NCBI GenBank assembly: GCA_022457155.1 | Contig: JAJGOT010000452.1 | Span: 645,551-709,550, forward strand | Source of the DNA: Cladopsammia gracilis | Taxonomy: Eukaryota > Cnidaria > Anthozoa > Scleractinia > Dendrophylliidae | Length of the DNA stretch: 64,000 bases | Reading direction: 5' to 3' | Shown: positions 32,717 to 44,694 of the stretch, one piece after another | Layout: each line of letters begins with the position of its first letter | How positions within the stretch are numbered: the first letter of the stretch is position 1 | Program-made: the position numbers and the translations under genes | The notes under the pieces: generated by a model | Databases searched by the model: none | What the model was told of the DNA's origin: nothing | The model's input: the letters and a program-made list of their open reading frames with translations, nothing else

Positions 32717-33764
32717 TCTCCTCCTTCATAAGTGAAGGTGCTACTGTAGAAGTGTTAAGCCATAATTGGCTATCTATGGCTGACCACTTAAGGGACCTAT
32801 TGGCAGCGGCCTTTTGGCGAAACTTTATGTCATAGACACACCAACCCAACCCCCTATGATATTTTGCTGCATAGCGAATTAAGGACAGGTATTCAAGCAA
32901 CTCTGCAGCACGAGGTGGGTATTTGCTAATAATAACACTCATGTATGCTGTAAAAGCCGAGGTCCATTCCTCGATATCAGTTATGGAAGTGGCTTTGGTC
33001 TTATTTACCCTTATTACAGAGTTCTCTAGAGTCAGGGTAAGAGGCTCATCATAGAAAGGCTGCAACGAGTTAAAGTTCTTCGGTAATAACTTTGAAAGTT
33101 CCATAAACTCACCAGAGAGGATTTCCTTCACTAGCTTGGCTGGGAGTTCGTGTACAGAATCAGAAGGCTGCTGCTGAGACGTAGAGGCAATGGCCACGTC
33201 GATCCGGCGAGTGTCATCCGGTGCAATGGAACGAAGGACTGGTGGGGTAATGGTGTCGTCGTTCGACGCGTTTCTGTTCGGGACGGTAGCAGCGGGAGGC
33301 GAAGCTCCATTGAAAGCGTTCTCTGCAGCTTGAGCAGCGGCGGTTGCTGTTCTTTCAATAGTGTCATTAATGGTGGCTTGGACGAGGGATTGTACCTGTG
33401 TAAGCTGGCTATCAGACAGCACTCTCTCATTGGAGGATTCGCGGTTCAGCAAGCCTTGAACTTGTTGTTGTAGCTGTTCAAATTGCTGTTGGAGATTGTC
33501 CGCGTGGTCGCCGCCATTCTGGTCAGTGGGCGGGACGCCATTTGCAGTTGCTGGAGTTATTGTGGTTGCAGTTGCTGGAGTTATTGCGTTTCGCCGAGCT
33601 TCTTCTATCCGTTGAACAAGTGTGGCGCGTACTCCGGTTGTAGGGAGCTTTAGCCGGTTGCACAGAGTTCTTAAGTCCTTGACATACATTCCCTCGAGGT
33701 CGAGATCGGCTGGGATATTCACTGGTTGGTCTGCTCCGCTCCGTTTCCGACGAGTAGGCGGCAT
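32457..33764 (-). CDS. Gag-like protein of the YR element, with SAP domain and Cys/His motif
   Basis: 435 residues from a genuine ATG. Residues about 15-58 form a SAP-like DNA-binding motif (LEGMYVKDLRTLCNRLKL, GVRATLVQRIEEAR). A Gln-rich coiled stretch (QQQFEQLQQQVQGLLN) follows, then a central domain, and near the C terminus a zinc-binding-like Cys/His cluster (CHNYNKGFPCARTPCPYAH then CNKPGCGRDHPGIEC). This layout matches ORF1 of DIRS/Ngaro-type elements. The protein presumably packages element RNA. The frame is intact. Confidence 0.85.
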   Translation of the reverse strand: MPPTRRKRSGADQPVNIPADLDLEGMYVKDLRTLCNRLKLPTTGVRATLVQRIEEARRNAITPATATTITPATANGVPPTDQNGGDHADNLQQQFEQLQQQVQGLLNRESSNERVLSDSQLTQVQSLVQATINDTIERTATAAAQAAENAFNGASPPAATVPNRNASNDDTITPPVLRSIAPDDTRRIDVAIASTSQQQPSDSVHELPAKLVKEILSGEFMELSKLLPKNFNSLQPFYDEPLTLTLENSVIRVNKTKATSITDIEEWTSAFTAYMSVIISKYPPRAAELLEYLSLIRYAAKYHRGLGWCVYDIKFRQKAAANRSLKWSAIDSQLWLNTSTVAPSLMKEEIGVFQSGPSSVPSTFRGNENRTCHNYNKGFPCARTPCPYAHKCNKPGCGRDHPGIECLAPSESAKQPPPRVGKSHPQQHSARHRDK

Positions 33765-33839
33765 TACGCATCCAGCAATTGACGCGGAGGAAAAGATCTT
33801 CGCCGCTAGAACTTACCGGCGAGAATAAAAACTTACTGT

Positions 33840-34085
33840 AAATAAAAACTTACTGTTTGGAAAGTTGTGCCTTGTTGCTCGAGTGAAAGCAGAATGCAAC
33901 AAGCACATGGAACGCGAACTAAGCGAGATGGCGAAGTGCCACATGATTGGACAATAAATAATAGAGGGTCCCTAGGGTTTGGCTCACGCGAGGTCACATG
34001 AGAAGGTCACTGGACAAAGTACAAAGCTCAAACAAGAGTTGTTGATTAACTGAAATTTATTTCCGGTGTTCAATAAATTGTAATT
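33840..34085 (-). repeat. Split direct repeat A1 (5' terminus of the YR element)
   Basis: 246 bp, matching A2. The gag ATG lies 76 bp downstream in the minus direction. A partial extra copy of aataaaaacttactgt sits just inside it (33824-33839). Confidence 0.9.
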
Positions 34086-34239
34086 GAACCCATCTTACCA
34101 ACCCCACCCCTCCCCCCGAGACAATGTTGAAATCCACAAATCATTTTTCTTACACGGGCTCAACATTGTAAGAGGGGTAGGGGTCGGGAAACGGGCACTC
34201 ATCGTCCTGAGGGGGGCCACACAACCTGTGTTATCGTTA

Positions 34240-34480
34240 TTTAGAGGAAATGTATGGGAATATCGAAAAGGTTCACTTTTTTAATATCGAAATATACCGT
34301 GATAAACATTATATAAAAAAATCAAAATAAACGTATTTTTACCTGAAATGTTGTGTGGTGTCGTTCTTGTAGCTGAAAACGGCGATTTTAAGCGATTTGA
34401 GGTTTTTAAGGGTTTTGCATCGGACGTTTACCTGAGCGGTAAGTGAACCTTTTCGATATTCCCATACATTTCCTCTAAAT
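34240..34480. mobile_element. MITE-like inverted repeat beside the YR element
   Basis: The arm tttagaggaaatgtatggga...ggttcactt is matched by its reverse complement at about 34440-34480. The arms are about 40 bp around 160 bp of sequence. Confidence 0.7.
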
Positions 34481-35120
34481 TTAAAAATACGAACGGTCAC
34501 ACAGTTGCGTTATCGATTGCGCGTATCGTGTTTCTGTCGATCGCGTGCGTAGGGAAACATCGTAAATGCAAATCGTCCCAACCCTTTTGTCCTTGATTGT
34601 AGGTCAACTCAGCACGCGACGGTCCTGCTGTGTCTGTTTACGGCTTTGTTTATATTCGCGGTATCTTTGAGGGTATTGAGCGAAAAACAAAATGACAAAA
34701 TTTGCCTTGTGTTGTTTAAAATTGGTTTCTCTTAGGTGTAAAAATATATTTGAGTCACGTCTATCGAACCCGATTCTGGTACCTTTGAGGGTGAGAAAAC
34801 TGTAGAGAAACTTATCACGGAGTCTGACAACTAAAGAAGTTCGGCCTAAGGTCCTTTACACTCTTAAAAGAGTTGTTTGTCGTTTGGAAAGGAAAGTGGG
34901 TGGATTTATTGCTTTAATTGTTTTGTTCACCTTTGTATTTTTTATTCAATAAACATGGTATATAGATGATTAAAAATGAAAAACAAGGAAGTTGCATAAA
35001 ATTTGCGTGTTTCATGATTTCAGCGGTGTAAAACCAAAGAAGAAAAGGCAATGTTTCCAAGAAGATTTAACAAGAATTTTTTAATTGATTGTTCAAACAA
35101 GAAAAATACATATCTATCTA
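34481..35120. other. Spacer with no recognised gene
   Basis: AT-rich sequence with no long open frame and no recognised motif. Confidence 0.4.
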
Positions 35121-35624
35121 ATGTTTATTCAAAAATCAGACTGCTATAAATATGCAATGATATGTCAAACACACACCGTGGACATCGACGTCTGTCTATA
35201 ACACAAGAACTCTACGAGTAGTGAAACCGGGCTTTAAGCGTACATATGAAAATTAAGAGATCGAGGGTTTACCTCGGTGTAAAAACCTGTGACTTTTTTC
35301 TTTGTTTTCTACCTTTGTTGTCTTGCACTCTATTGTTTCAGTACCTTTTGTTTTCTTTGTTTTACGTCACTCGTGAGTTGGCAGGTTTTTACACCGAGGA
35401 TGAGCCGAAGCAAAGCCAGAAGTGTAACCACTCCACAATCGAAGTTTCACTGTGACACTGTAGAATCCATGTATTAATTGATTATGTTTATTCAAAAATC
35501 AGACTGCTATAAATTTGCAATAACATGTCAAGCACACACCGTGGACGTCAACAATTGTTTATAAAACAATAACTCTACGAGTGGTGAAACCGGGCTTTAA
35601 GCGCAGATAAGAAAATTAAGAGAT
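35121..35624 (+). repeat. Two direct copies of a 140-bp repeat
   Basis: 35121-35262 and 35484-35624 share atgtttattcaaaaatcag, cacacaccgtggac and gtgaaaccgggctttaagcg. Between them a smaller inverted pair (cctcggtgtaaaaacctg near 35272 and its complement near 35382) occurs. Confidence 0.75.
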
Positions 35625-35718
35625 GGAAGCAAAGCCAGTAGTGTAACTACTCCACAATCGACGATTCAATACGGACACCCCGTTATTACCAGACAGTTGT
35701 CTTGGTCCCGGCCGAAAG

Positions 35719-36063
35719 CCGGGGGGGGGGGGGGGGGGGGGGACTCCCATATGAAAAGGGCGGGGTGCTCGTCGTCTCGCTTAGGGGTGTAAATTTCGGA
35801 TTTTGGTCTCACTTAGGGTGTTCTGGGAAAAACGCCATTATATTTAGCCGTCAAGGTCTCGTTTAGGGTTGTACGCGAAGAAATATAATATAACATAATA
35901 TATTTGTGTGTGTTTTAAAATGGTCTCTTTTAGGGGTAAAAAAAAACTTGAGCCACGCCCAGATTGGTCTCATCTAGGGCTTTAATGAAAATTTTCCGAC
36001 GAGCATCCCCACCCCTTGATATGGAAAAACCCACTCCCCCTGCCCCCCCCCCCCACCCCCCAG
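35719..36063. mobile_element. Element bounded by a G-run and a C-run
   Basis: A run of 24 G opens the element and C-runs close it. Inside are ggggtgctcgtcg and its counterpart cgacgagcatcccc, and repeated ggtctc(a/g)cttaggg phrases. It resembles the element at 54867-55297 in its terminal organisation. Confidence 0.6.
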
Positions 36064-37620
36064 GGTTTAATCGTAATTTTGAAGTGTTTTAGTAAAGCTT
36101 TATGCGGTAATTTACTGTATTTTACCTTTAAAAACATCAAATGAAATACTTAAATTACGTTGTGCACATGAACCCTATCGAGTCTATCGAAGTCGAAGAC
36201 GAGCGTGTATGTTCCGGCAGTATTTGGGTTTTAAAACCAATAGGTGGGTTTATACTAGCGAAATAAATATACCTCAAGCATACTTGCGGCGTACTTCAGA
36301 TGTGAACGGGTCTAATTTCAGCGTAAGTAGGCTACTTTGTAGCCGTGGTTGCGCGTGTTCTTCGATCAAATTGTAATGAAATATGCCTTTTACATCTGGC
36401 AGGAAATGGAAGACACGCACAGCTCACTCGATTGCTTACTTCAGGGCTGAGGTTTACCAACAAAGAAAAAAAACTTAAACTTTCATCAGCGTAGACCTTA
36501 TTTCCGCGTTTTGGACGATGAAGACGACTATCTCGATCAAGGACTCATGTAAGTATACCAGACCTCAAACCTCCGATCTAAAAAAAAATCATTCACTCAT
36601 GTAATTTATGCTTTTGTTCATTCAGCAATAACTTAAATCGACAGTTTGCGAGAGAAAATTCAGGGCAGTCGACGATCAGTGGGCAATATTGGCCTTTCCC
36701 AGCTGCAAGCGCCTCATTTTACCGTCCCTCTAACTTGCGATCAGGCGCTCTTTTTTTTACGGAGATTCGTGCGTTCGTGCTCCCCCGCTCCGAAAATAGA
36801 GCGTCTGATCGCAGATTACCGTCCCTCTGAACTTCCCACTCAGCAAGCAGATCCAGCAACAAAACAGTTTACAACCCAGATAGTGCCTGTTGAACACAAT
36901 CAGTGATTCCACTTGTAGCGAGCACACCATCCCCTCGTTCTGCTGCCTCAGGTAACCAACACCGCCAAAGGAAAGAAATCGCGTGTGCAACCGCGTAACT
37001 TGATTGACAACCTTGATTGCTTCAAGCATACTTTGAATTCTAAAAGCGAACGCTTATCACAGTAAGTGGGCATTCATGCTTTCAAGTGTACTTGAACCGC
37101 CTGCCAAACTTTAGGTCTACTTACTTCGCTAGTATGAGCGAAACACTCGGACAATCAATCTATGTAGTTTTACTCAGTGATAACAAAACGGGTTGTGACA
37201 GATTAACAGGAAATTGATATATCTTGATGACCTTGAATTTTTTCAGCGTGAATTTATTTTCGCAACCAAATAATGTGCAGCAATTGTATTTTACCGGTTT
37301 GCAATAGATTTTTTTAAATTCTCTTCATTGTGCACCATGCATCTACATTCGTGATTTTACAATTGTTTTGATGATTTTGTCGGTTTTCTTATCGTCAACA
37401 TCTCGCTCAGGAAAATATGCATTTTACAAAACCACGCTGGCTATGTGCCAGCCCGGTTTAATAAATGGATCATTTTAAGTAGATAAATGTTTTCTAAGCC
37501 TGTGCTATATGCCTTCTGGGCACTGTTTACAGCTAACAAGTTTAAATGTTAGGATTGGCCAGATTGAATTTGGTTAAGACCCCGTCAAAACTTTGCTTAA
37601 ATAAGCGGCCTAGTGTCCGG
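36064..37620. other. Spacer, repeat-derived, no gene
   Basis: The stretch 36650-36910 contains repeated gcgatcaggcgctc/gcgtctgatcgcag and ttaccgtccctct phrases in both orientations, typical of interspersed repeat DNA. Its 86-codon frame is not called. Confidence 0.4.
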
Positions 37621-38094
37621 CTTTAAGCGAATATTTTATTTATAACTGCCTTTCAAAATACGAGCCGTCGTTTTAGCGTAACGTAAATACAATAGGCGCA
37701 AAACTGTGTAGAAAAAGACCGATAAGGCAGATGCAGAGCCCCAAATGAACGCCACTTTCACACGCTAGCAACCGATAGTGGGCCAGGTGTTGGCCAAAAC
37801 GAATCTTTATACCTGGTGTAACATGCTATCAAATGCATAAGCTCTGCCGGCCTAGTGTCTTTAAGCGAATATTTTATTTATAACTGCCTTTCAAAATACG
37901 AGCCGTCGTTATAGCGTAATTAAACACAGTAGACGCAAAACTGTGTAGGAAAAGACCGATAAGGCAGATGCAGAGCCCCAAATGAACGCCACTTTTACAC
38001 GCTAGCGACCGATAGTGGGCCAGATGTTGGCCACAATCAAATGCATAAGCTTTGCCGATTGCACTGAGTCTTTCTCACTTAGGACTTATCTATC
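37621..38094 (+). repeat. Tandem duplication, period 238 bp
   Basis: The block beginning ctttaagcgaatatttta at 37621 returns at 37859 with few changes (shared: aagaccgataaggcagatgc, gaacgccactttyacacgc). The second copy lacks a segment near its end. Confidence 0.85.
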
Positions 38095-39449
38095 ATGATG
38101 AAAAAGACAATACAACGGACAATGTTAACTTACCAGCCTACACGAATTCAGTCCACAGCTACTTGACAATGCAAGAGTATAAAGAAATTCAAATTCACCA
38201 AAAGAGCATTCTTCGTCTTACATAACGACCATACCGTTGCTATGAAAGTGAACTCCAGTAGGGAGCTTATTAAAGACCCAGGACGCGACACAGGCAGCCC
38301 AAGCTCACTATTAGATAATCGGGACGTGATGTGTGGAGGACGGAAGAAACGCTGTCAAAAAATCTCGCAAGGTCAGTCTGCACTAGAACGAGAGGCTGTA
38401 GCTGGGCCCGAGCAACAAATAAGAGCAAAAACGTTCGCTGCTAAGCTAGGACTAGGACTCAATTTTGCTGTGAATGTTGACTTTTGGGTTTGCCACGATG
38501 ATTTGAATAAAAAAAAGCTGAAGGTAAAAACGTGATTTTTGTTGTTTTTCTATGACGTTAAAAACGGTCATTTTTGTTATTATCCAAATTCAAACGCTGA
38601 TTCTGCAAAAATCGCTGACTTTTTTGTGTTTATTGGGTAACTCAATTTGAGGGACTTTCTAGTCAATGCTCACAACTGCTAGTTCAGGGGCAATGTTCGC
38701 GCGATTGAGAAAGTTGCAATTTTTTAAAGCAGTGGAGTCTTGTACGGCCGGTTTTGGCCGGTGTATGAGCGAATGGGTTAAAATAATAAAATTTAGCTCA
38801 AATGGCTAAGCGTTTCCCTTTTAGTAAGATTCTAATCCTGGTTCTAATCCTGGCGGGGACGTTGTACTTTTTTTTCTCTTTTTTTTTTCCGAACTGGACA
38901 TTGTAAAAGTGATATATTGTTTTTTTCTTTGCGTTTGAAGTCGACCAATTCAAAAAAGTATTATATCGAACCGTGTTTATAAAAACATAAGCTACTGCAA
39001 TATTGCGTTACTCATCAGCTCGCCATAGATAGTAAGTAGCAATTACGGCTACAGCAAAGTAAAGATTCTTTTCCCATCATGACAGTCTCGAGACTTGACT
39101 CGATGAAATATTCAACTTACATTCGCGATCGGGTAACGCAAAATCCTTTGATACTCCTTTACGGAATTTATTTTCTATTCACAAAATAAACACCGAAGTG
39201 TTGCTCTCGGATGTACTTATGGTCTCTGCAAGTTTGGTGTAGAAGCTTTCATTTAGAGTGCTATATTCACGAGTTAGCTCACCCAGGAGCCTTTGATGAT
39301 TGTAAGGAAGGGTTGCTCAAATATGAGCCAGCGAAGTTTACAGCATTTCTTATTCACGGGTTGGCCCACAAGCGCCTTTGATACGGTATTAAATTCGCTA
39401 GCAGACACGCACGAGAACCACGCTTCAACATGCTTGTTCATGCCTTTGC
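38095..39449. other. Spacer with a possible tRNA-derived SINE fragment
   Basis: No gene is seen. At about 38807-38870, tagctcaaatggctaagcg resembles a Pol III A box and ggttctaatcctg a B box, followed by a T-rich tract. This could be a decayed tRNA-derived SINE; the match is weak. Confidence 0.3.
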
Positions 39450-39546
39450 GAGTGAGTGAGTAAGTGAGTGAGTGTGTGAGTGCGCGAATGAGTGTGTGAG
39501 TGAGTGCGTAAGTGAGTGAGTGAGTGAGTAAGTGAGTGAGTGAGTG
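39450..39546 (+). repeat. Microsatellite (GTGA)n, imperfect
   Basis: About 97 bp of gagtgagtg-type repeats with occasional gtgtgag or gcga interruptions. Confidence 0.9.
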
Positions 39547-39841
39547 TTATAGACGAGTTTGTTTTGATGTTCGCACTGACACGAAGGCTGGTAATTCAGT
39601 GAAGCAAACACCGTCAGTTTTGCGTTTCAATTGTTGCACGCCCTTACCTAAACAAGAAAATAAAAGTTATTGTTATTTTCTGTATCTACAATTTTTTCTT
39701 TCTGGGATTTCATAGCCTGATCGCAGACGTATCCGTATCGGATACGTCTGCGTGCAGGCTTGGATTTCATTGAAAATAGTGCGCGCTGATTAATTAGCTT
39801 GAAACAAACTGCGTTACAAGCTTTAGCTTTAAAGCTATAAT

Positions 39842-40172
39842 TTGTCTCACAATAATCTAAAAATTCTGAAGAATTCGAAGCATTCATGGATAGAATTTTC
39901 AGTGTTGCCAGTTCACAACTGCATAATGACAGATACAAAAAAATTATATTCGCCGTACATCGCAGTTTGCGTCTTTGGCGCTTTCTTGTGTTTTACAGCC
40001 ATCATGCTGAACAGTCTCACGATCCACGATAAGTAACTGACTTCGTCGTTGCCAAACCCCGGGCTCTAAAAATAGCGTTGCTGAGTTTAGCCGCCTCTGA
40101 TATTAGTGTTGGTTTACTAGTGCAGCCTCTGGGCAATGCAGATTTTGTCATGGAGATGAAACCAAACGCTGC
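39842..40172 (+). pseudogene. Rhodopsin-family GPCR fragment (TM1-TM2), disabled
   Basis: One frame reads SPYIAVCVFGAFLCFTAIML then NSLTIHDK and a TAA, a typical TM1 with its Asn. The next frame reads LLSLAASDISVGLLVQPLG, a typical TM2 with the conserved Asp, up to MEMKPNA. A stop and a frameshift (near 40060) separate the two halves, and an A-rich tract at 40171-40220 replaces everything after TM2. The style matches the large intronless amine/peptide-like GPCR families of cnidarians. It may be a truncated retrocopy or a decayed tandem member. Confidence 0.65.
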
Positions 40173-40220
40173 AAAAAAAAAAAAAAAAAAAAAAAAGAAA
40201 AAGAAAAAGAAAGAAAACAA

Positions 40221-42002
40221 TAACATCACTCCGGCTATAACATTATCTATAACATTGCGCACTCCTCGTCTACCTGTACCTCTCCCTCTCGTGTTTCTGG
40301 TTGGTTATTTACCAGAAAAATTCTTCATATGTTGCTTTGACTATAACTGGACCTTAAAAGTTGGATGGTTTGATAATGCATTTAGACAAGAGAAAATAAT
40401 CTGTGAAAGCAGAGGGGCATTTTGTCTGCGCATGCTCCATAAAGAGTATTTTAAAGAACGTAACCGCTGGTATGCGCCTGCTCCGCGTGCACACCAAAAA
40501 AAAAATGGCGGTGTACGCAACAAAATGTTTGATCGTCTTTCTTCTTTTTGTTTGGTTACGTGTTAGAGACTGCTGTTAAAAAATCGAAAAATGGTTGTGT
40601 AGTTTGTGAGAGAAAGTCCCTACAGAGCCCTTGGCAAAATGCTAGCCGCGTACAGTGATGATTTCGAGGGTTGTTTTGGAACAAATTCGACAAGTGAAAT
40701 AAAGGACGGAGATATTTTTGTGAACGCTGCAGACGAGCTGTTCAAGAGTATCGTCGCTCTGAAAAGTCCTTCCATCACATAAGTACTGTCTGTAAGTCAT
40801 TATTGAATATTTCAAGTGCCTCTTTTTCCGAGGACAATAAATTCTTTAACTCAATCGACAGCGAGTAGGAGTACCGAAAAAACGAGGGTCACTGATTTAC
40901 ACTGTATAAGGTGTAGCTTTACCTTAGGAAACATTCTTAGAAACGGAAGAAAAATTAAAGATATTATCAGCGAGTAAGAAACCTTGTTTGCATAATTTGT
41001 TGGGTTAAATAGTTTACTGGAAGCTGTGATTATCTTCATTTGGCAGTTAGAAAACATTTTAGTGGCACAATTTTAAGGACATCTCAAATTGAAGAGTATA
41101 ATAACCTCAAGCAATGTTGTCCTGATTTAACCACCTCTTAACTGCTGCGACCTGCAATGTTTTTAAGGGGGTAGCTAATAGCCTGATTGAATTTACCAAG
41201 ACAAAAGAAGAATATCCCTGGCCATGCTCACCCCACTAATTCCTTAATTAAGTAGTAATAATAATATGTGAGTTGCATGGTGACCAATGGGATGGGAGAA
41301 CAATCTGCAATAACAATATTAATGCTGGGATTTGTAGTTTATTCCTCTTACAACTGATTGGTTTCACCTCAATATATTTAAAAAATAATGCTAGTGTTCA
41401 TGCTTTTTTGATCAGCTATTTAAAACACAGGAGCATCTCCCATGAGAGATAACAGTTACTGATCTTAAGACTGCTAGGTTATGAGACAATCACTTTTAAC
41501 TTGAAAAACTGAAAATTTTACAGAGGGAAATATTTTCAGCTAAATCTAACATTGACACCCTGCACTTTTATTGAAAAATCTCCATTATCTCAGATGCTGA
41601 TATGAGATTAATAATAACGTGATTATTTTTAAAGCCTGGTTCATGCACCAAACTTTTCATGAGCTTAACTTAATTCATATTTAGGTTGACCCAAATCATT
41701 AAAATACTATCTAATAAAAAAATCGATCCTTGCCTCAAATTACATTTAATAATTTATGCAGTCGATTCAGGTCATGTGAAATTTGGTTTCTGACTCAAAC
41801 CTGGTCCACAGTCAAATATTCAATCAAACAGTTGATTCAGATGCCATTTGCTTTGACTTATGAGAAGTCTGGCATCTTAACCGGGCCTAATAGTACTTTA
41901 TTTTAAACTTTGGTTGACTATGGGTGTTAGACACCCTTTTAATTTTCAAGTGATCAGCATTTAAATTCTCCACGCTGGGACACAGTATATATTACATATT
42001 AT
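40221..42002. other. Spacer with no firmly supported gene
   Basis: Small open stretches near 40505 (a hydrophobic 24-codon frame after an ATGGCG) and 40640-40780 (47 codons, start MLAAYSDDFEGC) could be exon pieces, but no splice-consistent model joins them and no homology is recognised. The rest is AT-rich. Confidence 0.3.
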
Positions 42003-42123
42003 AAAATGCTCAAGGAATTGCGTGCGCTATGATTGGTTGAACCGAGTTCATTATAACTCGTTATGAAATGCTCAAGGAAATGCGTGCGCTATGATTGGTT
42101 AAACCGAGTTCATTATAACTCGA
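42003..42123 (+). repeat. Tandem duplication, period about 61 bp
   Basis: Two copies of aaatgctcaaggaa(t/a)tgcgtgcgctatgattgg and gttcattataactcg lie head to tail. Confidence 0.9.
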
Positions 42124-44694
42124 TAACAACAACAACAACAAAAATCTTTATTAGTTGGTTATTATAGAATTTATAATACTGGCCTGCAGGTAGCAAAAGC
42201 TAATCTTGGCAGGCCAGTGAAATTAATTACATGATTAAAAATCGCTACACACACCAATTTGTTGAAATAAAAAGAAAGGATCAAACAATAGAAGAAAAAA
42301 AAGGGGGGAAAAAAGAATAAACAAGTGATTGAAATAAAAAAAGAGAATTGTGAAAATATTAATTAATTACTTTTTGATTTAACTTAAGAGATAATCTCGT
42401 CAATATTGATATAGGAATCTGCTTCTTTAAGTATAGTCAAAAGTATATTCTTAATTTTGTTTTTAAATTAACTCTTTGGTAATTCTCTCAGAAATAAAGC
42501 ATGCGCGTGACATAAGGTTTATTATAACCGTTTTTATTTTATAAAAGAAATAAAAAACCTTGTTCCTTGTGCATTGTTGAGTTATATAAGCACTTGGGAA
42601 TTTTAAGAACACTTGGCTCATGCTTCTCTGCACTTCTCTTGTGTTCTTAAAAATTCCTGCATGCTTAATAACTCAATAATGCACTCAGCGCATTTTTTTA
42701 TTTCTTTAGTATACAATGTCAAACAGACAGGTTATTAGAGCAAAGAAAAATAATCATGCATCATTTTGTACATGTATGTAATTATTACATCTGCATCTTG
42801 CATGCATAATATCAGTAACACATATGCATCTGTGATGCCGACTGGTTCACAGCAGAATTTTGTTACCCCTGAACTTGAAAGACACAGAATCAACACACAT
42901 CAACATTGTGATGTGGCAATGTTAGAACAATGTGGGAAACAGGCACTTTGCATCAATTGGATTTTGTCGAGCTACAGTGTACAGACTGAAGTCAAAGAAG
43001 GACTTTGATACTGCATATGATAATTATAGTAATGAGCACAGGTTTGGCTTTCTTTTGAGGCCAATTCTATTGTAGGGAGATCATATATCCTGGGTTGACC
43101 AATACTCTTCAGCAGGAACATTCTCATATTTCAAATGATCACTCTTCGTATTCATATCCATTGTCCTCTAAGGCTGGTGACAGTCACATCAATGACAGCC
43201 TGCCTGAGAATATTACTGGACAGCCATCCATTTTGTCCATTGTCCAACTATCGGGCCACTTCACATCTCTCTAAATAGCAGAGAACATGTTTTTAATTCA
43301 TTTCATCCAATTTTTAAATCAATATATGAAACAATTTTCCCCAGAAGTAGATTGGCAGATACTCTTAAGCCCTGGTGGGTAAGCCTAATCTTGGAAGTTG
43401 TCTATGGGGGCTGGACACTGATACTGTCATTAAGAAGTGTTCAAGATTCAAAGACCTTCAGTATGGAACTTGTTTAATCTGTTGGACAACTATATTCCTT
43501 TAATCTGGCCTCTCAATTTACAGCATTTCCTTTAAACTAAATAATTTCTTAGAATACTGTAGAGCAATACTTAGAATTTGGATTATGTTCAGCTGCCTGA
43601 AATGCTGCTACTTCGGCCAAAGTACACTGTGCCAAAAATTGTCACTGTATCTGATTTACAGATGTTGCTTAACATTCATTTCTTTTAAATACAACTGACA
43701 GTACAGTTCATCTTACATCAAGACAGCAAATATGATATTTCTGCAGGGTCTGTTCTAAGAGTTGTTGTTCTGATAATAACATTTTGAGGTACACCATATA
43801 AATAAAATTAATCACACTGATGGAAACAGAAGCCCATCTCTGGTAAATGCCATATCATAATCATAAATTATTGACCTTGCTCATAAAAAACACAAACACA
43901 GAAGTTCTTTAAGAAATTAATGGCACCACTAACATATTGGGAAGCAGCAAGCCTAAACTAAATAGCATAATTTATATTTTTTTAACAAATTCTACAAAGC
44001 GTAAAAGATCAATTATTTTGTGCGACTGCATCTTTCAGTGCTGGCAAACACATTGAGACTGTGTGTATGTCAAAGGATGATCTTTAGTTTTCAGTTCATA
44101 ATAAACTTTATCTTATAACAGAAATATTGCATTTCCATAGTATGTACTGCAGTATATGGAGTTGTTGCAAGAGTAAATCACAAATCTGAATATTGTAATA
44201 TTTTGAAGAATTATAAACAAGACATTACCAATGCAACAAAAAGGACCAAAAAGTGTTCCAGTTTTCATTAAGGTAAAAATGTCAAACAGACAGTCAGCAT
44301 CACAAGCAGCGCATTCTCCTAAAAAAATTTTCATTCAGAGAATGAGTACCGTGTCAGAGTTCGTGAAAAGTACCACAACACAACTGAGCTTCGAAGGCCA
44401 ACTTTAACTAAAATTACCAGCACTTTGAACTCGTAAAGTAAAAAGCACGCATTTTTTTTACGTAAACAAATTAAACAAAGCGAAAAAGAAATAAATAAAT
44501 AAGTCGTCGACAGATTTTGGGACTGGGGGGACAGGTGAAATGAAAAGATATATCCATTTTTTTCTCAAGCTTGCACTTCCAAAAAGAAAATTATTGACAC
44601 CACACTTATCAAAAAAGGATAAAAAAAATTCATTGCCTACTAAATATTTGCAGTGATGTAATTGCAGCAGCCGCATAGGAATATAGTTGCTTAC
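42124..44694. other. Spacer, no recognised gene
   Basis: The region around 42480-42710 has repeated acttgg, cttctctgcacttctc and ttcttaaaaattcc motifs suggestive of a decayed palindromic element. Elsewhere there is AT-rich sequence with short frames only. Confidence 0.4.

Larger units (their letters stand above)
28324..34085 (-). mobile_element. Ngaro/PAT-like tyrosine-recombinase retrotransposon with split direct repeats
   Basis: On the minus strand the order is A1 (34085-33840), gag-like frame, RT/RNase H, tyrosine recombinase, B1 (29829-29350), A2 (29349-29104), a 300-bp unique piece, and B2 (28803-28324). The A1...B1-A2-B2 pattern is the split-direct-repeat signature of Ngaro and PAT elements, which integrate through a circular intermediate; B1-A2 equals the circle junction. 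A1 and A2 are both 246 bp (two differences seen), B1 and B2 both 480 bp (one seen). No target duplication is seen, as expected for recombinase-mediated integration. RT damage makes this copy non-autonomous. RT phylogeny would separate Ngaro from PAT. Confidence 0.9.

Noticed and set aside
36646..36906. 86-codon plus-strand frame
   Set aside because: It lies in repeat-like DNA with inverted gcgatcaggcgctc phrases; no protein feature is seen.
40078..40566. 162-codon frame with a long Lys tract
   Set aside because: Its first part is the TM2 piece of a GPCR pseudogene, the Lys tract is translated poly(A), and the remainder is unrelated sequence.
40505..40780. Small hydrophobic frame after ATGGCG and a 47-codon frame downstream
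   Set aside because: No splice-consistent join, no recognised homology, and the frames are too short to call.
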